Source of the DNA: a virus
DNA: 22,552 nucleotides
Direction: 5' to 3' (one strand)
IMG/VR virus record: IMGVR_UViG_3300010430_003213
Coordinates: 1-22,552 of that record
Shown: piece by piece, positions 9,487 through 17,668 of the stretch
Position numbering within the stretch: position 1 is the stretch's first letter
Layout: each line of letters starts with the position of its first letter
The notes under the pieces: generated by a model
Databases searched by the model: none
Seen by the model: the letters and a program-made list of their open reading frames with translations, nothing else
What the model was told of the DNA's origin: nothing
Made by a program: the position numbers and the translations under genes

Positions 9487-10538
9487 TACTCTCTAGCTAG
9501 GGTCATTTCAAGAGCAGTCACTGTGTAGGCCCCCGTACTACTCTTGGTAGCGGACATCTTCACGTAGTAGGTTTCATGTTCAACCACTGTATGATCCGAC
9601 CCATTAAAGTTCTGCCAGGTACCTCCCGTACTAGCCCTGGTCCAACCAGATACTGTGGAGAGGGTGCCGTCCGTCCCTGCAGATTGCAACTCATAGGTCC
9701 AGCTGTCACTGTCGGCATTGGAGGAGACATAGACCTCTACCGTCTTAATGACATCCCCAGTCTTCAAACCTGTGAGGGGGACTAGGAGGCTGTGAGCGCC
9801 CGAGGCTGTACTAGACCACTGGTGATTGGCCGCCTGGGTCCAGGTACCATTCGTATTATTCTCCCCAGCTACCATAGGTACCATGACATTGTAACTATCA
9901 TGGAGGAAGTTAGAGAAGGGTGTGGAGGCGTCATTGACAGCTAGGTTACCACTGGCATCCAATGTGACAAAGGTCTCCGCTGCTGGTAGTGCCGCTGGGA
10001 GGGTTACAGTGTAATCACTACTCATCCCCTGAGCTGTGAAGGTAACCGCATGGGAGCTACCATCCCTGAATTCAATCCCGGAGGTGACTACATTAGCGTA
10101 ATCATCAGCCCCGGAACCGCTTTTCATTCGGTATTCAGTGCCAGCACTATTCCAGTTAATTTCCACGCCACCACTACCGTAACCGGCGCCAGTAACAGAA
10201 CCCGTAGCAGCAACATTAAGAGCCCCTGCATTGGTAATCTGAACCTCTTGCCCCGAGTCGTTCTGGTAGTATAATTCGTCAGTGGCTCCATCATTCTTCG
10301 TATACAGTCGTTCGTTTCCAGGAGAACTAACCTGTGTGATAAACTCTATGGTTGCAACATTCTCTGCCGCCTGACTATTAAAGTCCAGGGTGGCATCCAT
10401 GTCAATCTCACTAGGGGTAACCTTCGTCTCCGCAATAGCGACTAGGGCTGTAACAATGGTAAGGAGGTCGGTAGTCCCCCCGGTTTCACTATCCCCTACG
10501 GAAGGGACCGTCGTTGCTATATTATCGCCTCTAGCCAT
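9486..10538 (-). CDS. Tail-fibre-like protein (350 aa)
   Basis: About residues 45-200 have short repeated beta steps with Asn, Gly and Ser turns, including DMDATLDFNSQAAENVATIEF-type pattern around 46-66, which is typical of trimeric phage fibre shafts. The C-terminal part (about 215-350) looks like a globular beta-sandwich rich in Thr, Ser and Trp, such as might bind a receptor. An AGAGAG-type purine run lies about eight bases upstream of the ATG. The stop overlaps the nozzle-like start as TAATG. It is probably a tail fibre or head-fibre component; the exact position in the virion is unknown. Confidence 0.6.
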   Translation of the reverse strand: MARGDNIATTVPSVGDSETGGTTDLLTIVTALVAIAETKVTPSEIDMDATLDFNSQAAENVATIEFITQVSSPGNERLYTKNDGATDELYYQNDSGQEVQITNAGALNVAATGSVTGAGYGSGGVEINWNSAGTEYRMKSGSGADDYANVVTSGIEFRDGSSHAVTFTAQGMSSDYTVTLPAALPAAETFVTLDASGNLAVNDASTPFSNFLHDSYNVMVPMVAGENNTNGTWTQAANHQWSSTASGAHSLLVPLTGLKTGDVIKTVEVYVSSNADSDSWTYELQSAGTDGTLSTVSGWTRASTGGTWQNFNGSDHTVVEHETYYVKMSATKSSTGAYTVTALEMTLARE

Positions 10539-10554
10539 CAGTTACTCTCTTCGC

Positions 10555-10854
10555 TTAAAAAACCCAGAAATCTGCAGTACAAACAGCACTAGCAGTAAGT
10601 TTAAGGTAACGATCAGTATGGGATCGACCATGTATTGTCGCTGCAGCAGAGAGGCCAACAGGGATACAACCCCGAGGCTTCCTGCCAAGCTTATGAGGAA
10701 TGCTTTCTTCAGATGTCCCCGCGAAGGTATGAGTCACGAGTTCCCCAGAAACGACAGCAGCATCGCCAAGGAGATTGAGGCGGTCAAGCAAAAGCCGCAG
10801 AGACCTATTAAGTGTTTCGTCTTCATTATGGGGTATCTCTAGTTTAGCGGCCAT
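10555..10854 (-). CDS. Small virion protein with C-terminal HGLG-like beta domain (99 aa)
   Basis: The frame is open to 10947, but the better start is the ATG at 10852-10854, which overlaps the end of the adaptor gene by 11 bases; the upstream extension would be encoded entirely inside the adaptor gene. The resulting 99-residue protein has a short helical N-terminus, then a region with a GTSEESIPHKLGRKPRG core and a final SAVCTADFWVF strand. This layout resembles the small beta domain (His-x-Leu-Gly-x-x-Pro) seen at the end of many phage structural proteins. It may be a fibre attachment or a small appendage protein. Family recall is approximate. Confidence 0.6.
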   Translation of the reverse strand: MAAKLEIPHNEDETLNRSLRLLLDRLNLLGDAAVVSGELVTHTFAGTSEESIPHKLGRKPRGCIPVGLSAAATIHGRSHTDRYLKLTASAVCTADFWVF

Positions 10855-11566
10855 TGTAATAGAAATCTGGGTACCAGCCGTACCTCTTATCTGCCGAATC
10901 TGTGAAGGAGCCCACACCCTGAACATTGTGGACAACGTAGGTAGCATTCAAATCTCTAGCCTCCACCTCATCCTCAATCTGCCGTTCCCACTTCTCCCTC
11001 TCCATAATCAGAGGGGTGGCATCTAGATTATCCCTATGATAAATCTTGACAGCAACATCCAACACAATAAATTCGTGCCAACCAAGACCATCATCCAGAA
11101 CATCTGTATCGGCTGAAAAGGTAAGGAAAGGGACGTATACGTGCTTGTACGTACCAGAGGAAGGGTTCGGATACAATTCGATCCTTTTATCGGTGAGATC
11201 GTTACCTGTGGCCTCACCCAATTCGAAGACCCTGTAGCGAGAGGCGTGCGTCCCCGTAAGTGCGACCTTGAGTGCCCTTTCAATGTCATCCATATGCCTC
11301 AGTCGAGAGGTACCTTCCCCCTCAACGTACCAAACGCCCACCGTGGCCAGGTAATCTGTTGGGAGGGCGTAGTCTGTGGCTCCAGTGATGGTGAAATCCT
11401 GAATCCTTTGAGTCTTTACCAGACCCTTCTTCAGGAAGATCCCCTGCAACCGCTTTAGGCTATCATTGATATATTGATTAAGCATAGCATCGGTGTGTCG
11501 GACATCATCATTGATAATATCCGCCCGTTGCCGTACCATGTCTCTTATAGTAGATCGTGTAGCCAT
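10844..11566 (-). CDS. Head-tail adaptor (P22 gp4 / tail accessory factor-like)
   Basis: This 240-residue protein begins with a helical segment (about 5-45) and then contains DYALPTDYLATVGVWYV at about 65-81, the hallmark of head-to-tail adaptors, where a D-Y-x-L-P-x-D-Y/F step follows the N-terminal helices. The middle is beta-rich (about 95-165), and a long helix follows (about 165-205). Such proteins bind the portal dodecamer after packaging and form the platform for the nozzle. Its place downstream of coat and upstream of fibre and nozzle genes agrees. The region just upstream of the ATG is taken up by a GC-rich hairpin rather than a clear Shine-Dalgarno sequence. Confidence 0.7.
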   Translation of the reverse strand: MATRSTIRDMVRQRADIINDDVRHTDAMLNQYINDSLKRLQGIFLKKGLVKTQRIQDFTITGATDYALPTDYLATVGVWYVEGEGTSRLRHMDDIERALKVALTGTHASRYRVFELGEATGNDLTDKRIELYPNPSSGTYKHVYVPFLTFSADTDVLDDGLGWHEFIVLDVAVKIYHRDNLDATPLIMEREKWERQIEDEVEARDLNATYVVHNVQGVGSFTDSADKRYGWYPDFYYNGR

Positions 11567-11577
11567 ATAAAATAGTA

Positions 11578-11599
11578 GCCCCCAGTTAAGGCCGGGGGC
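11578..11599 (-). terminator. GC-rich hairpin, candidate attenuator upstream of adaptor gene
   Basis: The arms GCCCCC (11578-11583) and GGGGGC (11594-11599) are perfect reverse complements with a 10-base loop. Read in the leftward direction, the second arm is followed within a few bases by a short TTTT run, as in a weak intrinsic terminator, and then by the adaptor ATG. It probably lowers readthrough from the decoration-type genes, but must leak because the rest of the operon lies beyond it. Confidence 0.5.
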
Positions 11600-11605
11600 C
11601 AGTGC

Positions 11606-11809
11606 CTATTTTAGCAATCTGACCAATTCCTTGAGGGCGTCCAACCGCTGCACTGCAGATAGGTCGGGATTTTCAAACGCCGCCATGAATATCATTGCAT
11701 CTTCTTGTTCCGGCCCCACATCGTTGGGGCTAGTCATCTTCTCTGACTTATCTGGTTCAGGCACTGAGTCCTGTACCATCCTAGCCAATAGTCCTACTTT
11801 TTCAGCCAT
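11606..11809 (-). CDS. Hypothetical small protein (67 aa)
   Basis: The ATG lies two bases after the TAA of the decoration-type gene, so the pair is probably coupled. The product is an acidic, polar N-terminal half and a helical C-terminal half ending in a Leu-rich, Lys-containing stretch (ALKELVRLLK). No family is recognised. Small helical proteins in this position in phage genomes can be capsid-associated or completion proteins, but nothing in the sequence decides this. The terminator-like hairpin lies just after its stop. Confidence 0.5.
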   Translation of the reverse strand: MAEKVGLLARMVQDSVPEPDKSEKMTSPNDVGPEQEDAMIFMAAFENPDLSAVQRLDALKELVRLLK

Positions 11810-11811
11810 GA

Positions 11812-12492
11812 TTAGCTCGTATGCGTAACGGAGAGGCTGGTGCGTCGTTGAAACACAGCAGTGAAGTTAACCCGGGGGCCATCTCCATCCGTTAGAGCAC
11901 TAATACCAGTACCTGCTGTTGGTATGAGAAGGTAATCGCACGTTGAGAACGAATCACCAGCCGCAAACGTCAGCGTTGGAACACCAGCAGCATACGTCAC
12001 AGTACATGCTGAAGCCCCAGGGGTACCAGACTGAAGCACCGAAGTGATCAGCGTAGTATCGCCTAGGATAGGCCCTACAATGTAGCCAGCCTCCGCAGCT
12101 GTATGTGCATTGGTAGTTACGGTCTCACCAGTACGGTAAGCCGCAGCATCAATAGCAGAGTTACCTGCAATACTCCTAGTAAAGATCTCTAGGACACCTG
12201 TACTCGCATTATACGTACCTACCTGTGCGTCTAGAACATCTAGGGTATTTGCCGTATCACCTTGTACGGAGACCTGACAGGCCACCATCATAGGGTAGGG
12301 GTTACCGAAGGTGAGGTCAAAGACACCAACACCTGTACGATTGACACCAAAGCCATTACCTCGTACATTGGTTACAGCACTAGTACCGTTAGTCTCGAAA
12401 GAACCACGGACCACAACAAGCCCAGTCTCAGAGTTCATTTGACTCTCAGCTGGGTACAATTTTTTGCCAAATACGGCAGGGATATTAGCCAT
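11812..12492 (-). CDS. Candidate capsid decoration / head protein (226 aa)
   Basis: This gene follows the coat gene after a 69-base gap. It has a good ribosome site (AAGGA, eight bases before the ATG). The product is Gly-, Thr- and Ala-rich with strand-like segments throughout and has few charged residues, no signal peptide and no membrane span. This fits a beta-structured head decoration or fibre protein made in large copy. Its position directly after the coat gene, separated by a strong hairpin, is the usual place for decoration proteins. The specific family is not recognised; a tail or head-vertex protein is the alternative. Confidence 0.55.
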   Translation of the reverse strand: MANIPAVFGKKLYPAESQMNSETGLVVVRGSFETNGTSAVTNVRGNGFGVNRTGVGVFDLTFGNPYPMMVACQVSVQGDTANTLDVLDAQVGTYNASTGVLEIFTRSIAGNSAIDAAAYRTGETVTTNAHTAAEAGYIVGPILGDTTLITSVLQSGTPGASACTVTYAAGVPTLTFAAGDSFSTCDYLLIPTAGTGISALTDGDGPRVNFTAVFQRRTSLSVTHTS

Positions 12493-12518
12493 TTTCTGAA
12501 TCCTTTATTAGAAACGGA

Positions 12519-12544
12519 ACCTGGGGGCGGCTAAACCCCCAGGT
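12519..12544 (-). terminator. Strong hairpin between coat and decoration-type genes
   Basis: The arms ACCTGGGGG (12519-12527) and CCCCCAGGT (12536-12544) form a perfect nine-base stem with an eight-base loop. In the leftward transcript it lies right after the coat gene stop and before the AAGGA ribosome site of the next gene. It lacks a proper U-run, so it is more likely an attenuator, an RNA-stability element protecting coat mRNA, or a processing site than a full terminator. Confidence 0.55.
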
Positions 12545-12561
12545 CAGATTACTATAGCGTA

Positions 12562-13800
12562 CTAGCTGATGCTAATAACACCGTTGTTCTTAGGTTCCCG
12601 ACAAGCGAGGTCAACCCACATACGGACTCGGACTTCGATACCATCCGCAGCACTAAGACGGGCAGACCGGAGTCCATCAGTCGTAGTAATGTGGGGAACC
12701 GGGTCCATGTGATGGAGGGTCCAACAATCCCGCTTCATAAGGTAACCCTTATCATCGGGGCAGAAGGCTCCAGCCATGACAGTCTTAACACCGTCCGGGG
12801 AGGCGTACTTGATGCTGGGCATACCAAACGGGGTAGCCGAGGCATCCTGTCTAATAGCACGAGCGCCAAGCTCTTGCTCCAGTCGATGCCAATTGGTATG
12901 ACTCAACCAGATGGTGTCATAGTTAGCACCCAACCGACGCATTTTAGCCGCGCACTTCTTAAGAGTCTCTTCGATACTACCGAGGTAGGATTGGCGGAAA
13001 CCCTGCAGTCGCTGCACGTCATTGGGACGATCCGAGGAACCCTTGAAGGTACCGGACGTCTCTGCCGTCTCTGGAATCCAACCTGCAACACCAATAACAA
13101 CACTACCATCATCATCTGCGCCAGTGGCGTCATCTGCACGGTAGAGCAATTCGGTATCTGCAAAGCCGGTATCATCGGTAACCGTAAGGGTACCAGCGTC
13201 CAGATCTACACCCGTGACATCAGTGACCTGGCCATTAGCCGCATCAGTGATGAACATACCAACGTGGAAGTTAGCCACATCGTCTGCATTCGCAAGGTTG
13301 ATAACGTTACCAGAGGGGGTGCCAGAGACAGTCCCCAATTTGCCATCACCATCTCGCCAGAGGTGCTTCTCAAGTTCCAACGAGATGCTCTTGACGATAT
13401 CCTCAATCTCAGCTTCCTTCACATCGTAGAAGGCGCCATTACGGTCCCGAGCTGCCCGGATACTCTCGTCATCCAGGGCCAACACACCGAAGTATGCATT
13501 ACGTTTCAGCTCAAACCGGGTAACTCGACCACGACCAGCTGCAGCACTGTTAGACAGGGACTGAGCCATCGCGAAGGAGGAACCGATTGATTGGGGCATC
13601 CCATACTTGACTGGGATGAAGTAGTAGGCCCCGGTAGATCCAGCGGTGTCACCACCAACTAGGTCGTCCTTCTTGGGGAGCCATTTGAATAGGTCACGAT
13701 CCATCTCAGCCAATTGGTTGAGTCGGATCTGTGGAAAGAGTTCTTTATACGCCTTTGAGAGGTTAGCAATACTAACTGGAGGCGTGGTTGCCATTGCCAT
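12562..13800 (-). CDS. Major capsid protein, HK97-fold type (412 aa)
   Basis: The protein assembles the icosahedral head. It has a polar N-terminal arm, an extended segment (about 70-105) with a FELKRNAYFGVLALDDESI core (about 96-114), and a long helix (about 124-150), like the E-loop and spine-helix region of HK97-fold coats. A beta-rich insertion around residues 160-238 probably forms a surface domain. The C-terminal part ends in a beta strand, and the length of 412 is usual for such coats. The ATG at 13798-13800 has an AAGGA ribosome site nine bases upstream; the second ATG two codons later is a possible alternative. It lies directly after the scaffold gene, supporting the assignment. Confidence 0.8.
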   Translation of the reverse strand: MAMATTPPVSIANLSKAYKELFPQIRLNQLAEMDRDLFKWLPKKDDLVGGDTAGSTGAYYFIPVKYGMPQSIGSSFAMAQSLSNSAAAGRGRVTRFELKRNAYFGVLALDDESIRAARDRNGAFYDVKEAEIEDIVKSISLELEKHLWRDGDGKLGTVSGTPSGNVINLANADDVANFHVGMFITDAANGQVTDVTGVDLDAGTLTVTDDTGFADTELLYRADDATGADDDGSVVIGVAGWIPETAETSGTFKGSSDRPNDVQRLQGFRQSYLGSIEETLKKCAAKMRRLGANYDTIWLSHTNWHRLEQELGARAIRQDASATPFGMPSIKYASPDGVKTVMAGAFCPDDKGYLMKRDCWTLHHMDPVPHITTTDGLRSARLSAADGIEVRVRMWVDLACREPKNNGVISIS

Positions 13801-13818
13801 GAGATATTATCCTTTGTA

Positions 13819-14892
13819 TTATTCGGTGCCCCCCTCGGACATCGCTTTGAAGAACTTGGCCCTGGAGGCAGCTTTAATCTCCTCATAGGACATATCCTTC
13901 ATCGACTTCTCCTGGGGAACATTAGATGAAAGTGAATTTGATAGTGTCTTATTCGCCTTCTTCTTACCATCTGGCTTTGGCGATTGTGCCGGCGTTGCTT
14001 CCTGTGCCGGATTCATTTTTCCCAGAAGTTTCTCGTACCGGGTGTTAACCTCGGCCAGGCACTGCTCTGGGGACAGTGGCGCCCCTCGACCCTGTTGCTC
14101 CTCCGCATAGGCTTGTGCGACGGCAAACATATCAGCAGCCACATCGGCTTCTGAATACGCATCCACCACCCTAGCCACTGCCGGAAAGGCTTCTGTGTCA
14201 AAGGTCTTTGTGGCCTCTAGCATACTCTCTTGGTAAGCCACAATTGCTTCATGCATACCCTCATTCCCCTGGGTATCTTGGGGTGGCTTCTCCCTAGCCG
14301 ACTTTAATTCTGCAATCTCCTGCCTAAGCTCTTGCAGTTCTTTCTGCCCCTTGTAGTCGTCAGGGGCCAAGTCTCCAAGGCTCTCGTAATAAGCAGCCTT
14401 GGCAATATCGATTAATTCTTCTTGTGAGATACCAGCAGCTTTAAGGAACTGGATTGGGTTGCTCTTAGCCTGGTGTTGGGCCTTCTGGTAGAGTTTGAGC
14501 TGATCCTCATACTCCTTTTTCGTGGTTTCAAAAGAGTCCTTATCTTCTCGGAGCTTTCTCTCCCTGTCGAGGAGTCGCTTGAGGACTTTTGATTCCGGCT
14601 CTTGGATAGTATCGGTAGCCCCTGCTTGCTCAGGTTCTGCTGCCTCAACTTCCGCTTCTGCTGTCTCTTCTTCCGCGCTCTCTTCCGTACCTTCAGATTC
14701 GCTGGTCTGGGTTTCAACCGCTGCCTCGCCTTCGTCTGCATACCACTCTGGATGCTCTGCCTTCCTTTGGGCTACTAGATCATCTAAGGCGGTACTTACA
14801 TCGATCTTCTCAGAAGGGGCGTCGGATTCACGAACTACCTCGGTTACGTTAGCGTTTGCGTGTACGATTTCAGCTTGCACTCTATCTGACAT
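13819..14892 (-). CDS. Scaffolding protein (357 aa)
   Basis: This protein guides procapsid assembly and is then released or degraded. The visible features fit a scaffold: a highly acidic, low-complexity segment (about 55-97), a heptad-rich charged coiled coil (about 98-150 and 180-205), an Ala/Glu-rich helical middle, and a basic C-terminal stretch (about 308-320) followed by a short amphipathic helix (about 335-355) that in other scaffolds binds the coat. There is no protease motif. The gene lies immediately upstream of the coat gene, and the start overlaps the end of the sulfotransferase-like gene by 11 bases. Confidence 0.75.
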   Translation of the reverse strand: MSDRVQAEIVHANANVTEVVRESDAPSEKIDVSTALDDLVAQRKAEHPEWYADEGEAAVETQTSESEGTEESAEEETAEAEVEAAEPEQAGATDTIQEPESKVLKRLLDRERKLREDKDSFETTKKEYEDQLKLYQKAQHQAKSNPIQFLKAAGISQEELIDIAKAAYYESLGDLAPDDYKGQKELQELRQEIAELKSAREKPPQDTQGNEGMHEAIVAYQESMLEATKTFDTEAFPAVARVVDAYSEADVAADMFAVAQAYAEEQQGRGAPLSPEQCLAEVNTRYEKLLGKMNPAQEATPAQSPKPDGKKKANKTLSNSLSSNVPQEKSMKDMSYEEIKAASRAKFFKAMSEGGTE

Positions 14893-15541
14893 TGTCTTTC
14901 TTTCCGTCCAAATGGATCACTGCCCCATGCGAACTGGCGCTAAATGGGGTAAAACCTAATCTCTTGGCCAAGGGGCCATCTGTCTCCCATACAAGGTCGA
15001 TCATCTCCTGGGAGTATTTCTCCTTGTACTTCCTATCATTCTGAGAGACATTGAGGGGTGGAAACTTGCGAGGGTCTGCCTTGAACTTTAACAACTCCTG
15101 TACCCCCTCGTACATCTGAGCCGTGTCTATAAACACCCTAGTCTGGGGCTGGTAGAAGATCTCGAACCAATGGGAGTAGAGGCCGCCCTCAAATTCCTTC
15201 CACAACCGTTCGTCTGATCTGACAGAGATGAGGGTGTAGCCTTCATCCTTAATGGCCTTCTTAGACATCCCTTCTATAAAGGACTTGAAGGTACCACCAT
15301 AGCGGCGAATGGCGTCCCTACCTTGTACAGACCGATGGGCATGATTAAATAAGCTAACATACCAAGTCCAGGGGTCTCTGATGGTTCCAAAGAACTCGTG
15401 GTGCCCAGGGTGGAGTTTCTCCATCTTGGCGGCTGTTCTATGCCCGAATGAGTCCCGTACACTATTCTTCTGTAGGAAGTCTCGTAACCAGGTTCCCCCG
15501 GTCTTGGGCATATGGATCTGAGTCAGCCTCTTTTTAGCCAC
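14882..15541 (-). CDS. Sulfotransferase-like P-loop protein (219 aa)
   Basis: The protein has the two PAPS-binding motifs of the sulfotransferase superfamily. The 5'-phosphosulfate loop is HMPKTGGTW at residues 10-18, with Lys13. The 3'-phosphate site is IRDPWTWYVSLF at 54-65, with Arg55 and Ser63. Known members transfer sulfate from PAPS to sugars, lipids or proteins. The start is a GTG overlapping the portal stop by eight bases; the first ATG, at codon 11, would remove part of the loop. A GAGG lies about 10 bases upstream of the GTG. An enzyme in the middle of the portal-scaffold-coat cluster is unusual. The substrate is unknown; sulfation of virion proteins or host surface glycans is speculation. 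It could also be an inactive homologue. Confidence 0.75.
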   Translation of the reverse strand: MAKKRLTQIHMPKTGGTWLRDFLQKNSVRDSFGHRTAAKMEKLHPGHHEFFGTIRDPWTWYVSLFNHAHRSVQGRDAIRRYGGTFKSFIEGMSKKAIKDEGYTLISVRSDERLWKEFEGGLYSHWFEIFYQPQTRVFIDTAQMYEGVQELLKFKADPRKFPPLNVSQNDRKYKEKYSQEMIDLVWETDGPLAKRLGFTPFSASSHGAVIHLDGKKDNVR

Positions 15542-17450
15542 CCGTACCAGCCCTCTCTACAGGGATTCCCTGAGCCGAAGTAGCGACGGCACTTTGGAGA
15601 TTCCCCTCTGGGCCAATATTCTGTGGATCAAAGTTACCCTGGGCAGCAGCTGCCATCATTGCCTGCTCCTCTAGTAGTCGTTGCTGCTCATTGGCCTGGG
15701 CCGTGGCTGCATCAACAATCCCTTGTGCGAGGGCAATCCAATCCCGGTAGTTCTGTAGGATTTCTTCTGGGGCCTTCTGCTCCACCCGGCGAAGGTAGGT
15801 AAGGTGGATGAATGGGATACCCGCGTTCAAGTCTTGAAGGGGATCTGGTTGCGGGAATTCGCCCCTATCCAGGAGGTCTGCCGTCTTCTTGATATTATCC
15901 ATACCAATACTACCTAGGGCCTGGACCTCCTCCAAATCTGGATGTCCCAGGTTAGACTTATACTGGTTCGTATCGATTAGGCCCCTAAAGGCTAGGGAGT
16001 CCAACTCATCCATACGGGCAGCTGGGGACATGTTGAGAACACTGGAAGCCTCAATCTGGAGAACGTATTGCCGATTCTCTACTAGGTCCTGAACTTCACT
16101 CCAGGCGATGTCATCTATGAGGCGGCGGTTATGGAAACGAACCGTCCTGTCCGTCCCCCCTTTGTATAGCTCTGACGCCAATTCCATGAAATGTTCTGCC
16201 ACTTCGAGGAAAAAAGCCTCATACCGCTGCGCTTGAAGGGAGAAGCGTTGGTTTTCAATAGTGTTAAATTCACGGAGGGCCTTGGAAGAGTCCAACCTGG
16301 CCTGGGAGGGTAGTTTAGCCTGGGCCGATAACTGGGATATGCCCGCATATTCAAAAGCGGACGACCGAATCCTCTCCCTCTCTGCATAAATCTCCGGTGA
16401 GATCCCTGGCCAATTCATAGCCTCAGGGGTTTTGCCTCTGTAGTGAATCACCCTAGCAATCTGGTTATCCAGTTGCGTCTTAACGATACGAGAAGATCCG
16501 TCAACAAAAATACGAGGAACACACATCAAATCCTGTGCTAGTCGGATTTTGTGATTCAACTCATTCATCCGAATTTGGAAGGGGGCAATCTCCTCTACAA
16601 GGGGTTTGCCATAAAATCCTGTAGGTAGGTTTTCCCAACGGAAGAAGACGAATGGAAATCTGTCTCTGGTATAGTTCTCATCTACGAGGGTGGCACCGTC
16701 AATGACAATGGAATGCCGTCCGGGGGAACCATCCTTGGGTAGTTTCCACGCCTCGATGACAACCACATTATCTGCCGATGGGGTTCTGTAGGAGGTGTAG
16801 TAGAACTGACCAGAGGATTGGGCCTTCTGGATATCATCAAATCGATCTGGGTAGGCCCATTGCAGGGCTACTCTAGGGACCAGCTTACGTTGGTACATCT
16901 GGAAGGGCTTCTGCCCACTCTGTACCTCTCTCTGATCCACGATGATCTCATCCGGCATCACCCTCTCTGTATGGATCTCATCCCCATCTGAGAAGACCTT
17001 AAGAGCACCGATGGGTGCCCAGCAGGCATCGTTAAATACCTTCTGTCCCTTTTCCCAGATGTTCTGGTGCTGGAACTCCCCATACATGTACCTGTCTAGT
17101 TGCTTCCCCAACCTTTCGACAGAGAAGGAGGCATCCTTGACCACGGGGGTGGGTTTAGGCTTGTTCTTGCTAATTAGAGCTGATACAGTATTAACAACGG
17201 AGGCCACCAAATTCTCGGCTGTATTGCTGATAGGGCGGTACTGAACCTGCCTCTCCGTGTGGGAGCCCCAATCCAACCCAGGCAACTCCCTATTACAGTA
17301 CAAAGCTGCATTGATGAAGGTCTGCTTATGGATGGCGTATTGGTTCTCCTCAATACTTCTTACGGTATCGAAGAGGGTATCATGTACCTTCGAGGCTGCC
17401 GGATCATCCGGTTCACCCTCCCACCAGAATGTATTCAGCCGAATTGGCAT
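15534..17450 (-). CDS. Portal protein (P22-type, 638 aa)
   Basis: The portal is a dodecameric ring through which DNA is packaged and ejected. The 638-residue length falls in the podovirus range (P22 portal is about 725). The centre contains long helical segments, including a run with APFQIRMNELNHKIRLAQ (about 285-302), and a later helix-rich region (about 385-425) with the SSKALREFNT pattern common in portals. The C-terminus (about 570-620) is Gln/Ala-rich and helical, as in portals with a barrel. The order large terminase, portal, scaffold, coat supports it. The ATG overlaps the upstream stop as TAATG, so it is probably translated by coupling. Confidence 0.8.
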   Translation of the reverse strand: MPIRLNTFWWEGEPDDPAASKVHDTLFDTVRSIEENQYAIHKQTFINAALYCNRELPGLDWGSHTERQVQYRPISNTAENLVASVVNTVSALISKNKPKPTPVVKDASFSVERLGKQLDRYMYGEFQHQNIWEKGQKVFNDACWAPIGALKVFSDGDEIHTERVMPDEIIVDQREVQSGQKPFQMYQRKLVPRVALQWAYPDRFDDIQKAQSSGQFYYTSYRTPSADNVVVIEAWKLPKDGSPGRHSIVIDGATLVDENYTRDRFPFVFFRWENLPTGFYGKPLVEEIAPFQIRMNELNHKIRLAQDLMCVPRIFVDGSSRIVKTQLDNQIARVIHYRGKTPEAMNWPGISPEIYAERERIRSSAFEYAGISQLSAQAKLPSQARLDSSKALREFNTIENQRFSLQAQRYEAFFLEVAEHFMELASELYKGGTDRTVRFHNRRLIDDIAWSEVQDLVENRQYVLQIEASSVLNMSPAARMDELDSLAFRGLIDTNQYKSNLGHPDLEEVQALGSIGMDNIKKTADLLDRGEFPQPDPLQDLNAGIPFIHLTYLRRVEQKAPEEILQNYRDWIALAQGIVDAATAQANEQQRLLEEQAMMAAAAQGNFDPQNIGPEGNLQSAVATSAQGIPVERAGTGG

Positions 17451-17668
17451 TATTTCTGCTCAGGAAAGCTGGGGCTAAACCCTAGATGGGCAAACTGCAT
17501 ATCCATCTCTTCCACTCCCCGACGTTCCACTTCTGGGTTAATCTCTGGCTCAGCCTCGACTGGGGCCTGCTTATCTAGAACCAGTTCGTATTGCTCACAC
17601 TTAAAGGCTGCCACGCCATTCCGACGAAGCATCTTAAGCATCTTTTCTACATGTACTGGATCTACCAT
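17450..17668 (-). CDS. Hypothetical small protein upstream of portal (72 aa)
   Basis: A 72-residue frame that overlaps the end of the M15 peptidase gene by seven bases and ends in a TAATG overlap with the portal start, so all three are probably coupled. The N-terminal half carries a short basic helix (about 5-20), followed by a Glu/Pro-rich linker and a C-terminal tail. No family is recognised. Small conserved frames in front of portal genes are common in podoviruses, but their roles are mostly unknown. Confidence 0.55.
   Translation of the reverse strand: MVDPVHVEKMLKMLRRNGVAAFKCEQYELVLDKQAPVEAEPEINPEVERRGVEEMDMQFAHLGFSPSFPEQK

Noticed and set aside
10555-10570. T-run before the stop of the 99-residue gene as a possible -1 frameshift site
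   Set aside because: The heptamer does not fit X-XXY-YYZ in frame, and the -1 frame stops after a few codons.
10855-10947. 31-residue N-terminal extension of the small protein after the adaptor
   Set aside because: It would be fully encoded within the adaptor gene, and the later ATG gives a typical short overlap.
12691-13590. Long plus-strand open frame of 299 codons opposite the coat gene
   Set aside because: It lies wholly antisense to a well-supported coat gene, has no ribosome site and has an incoherent composition.
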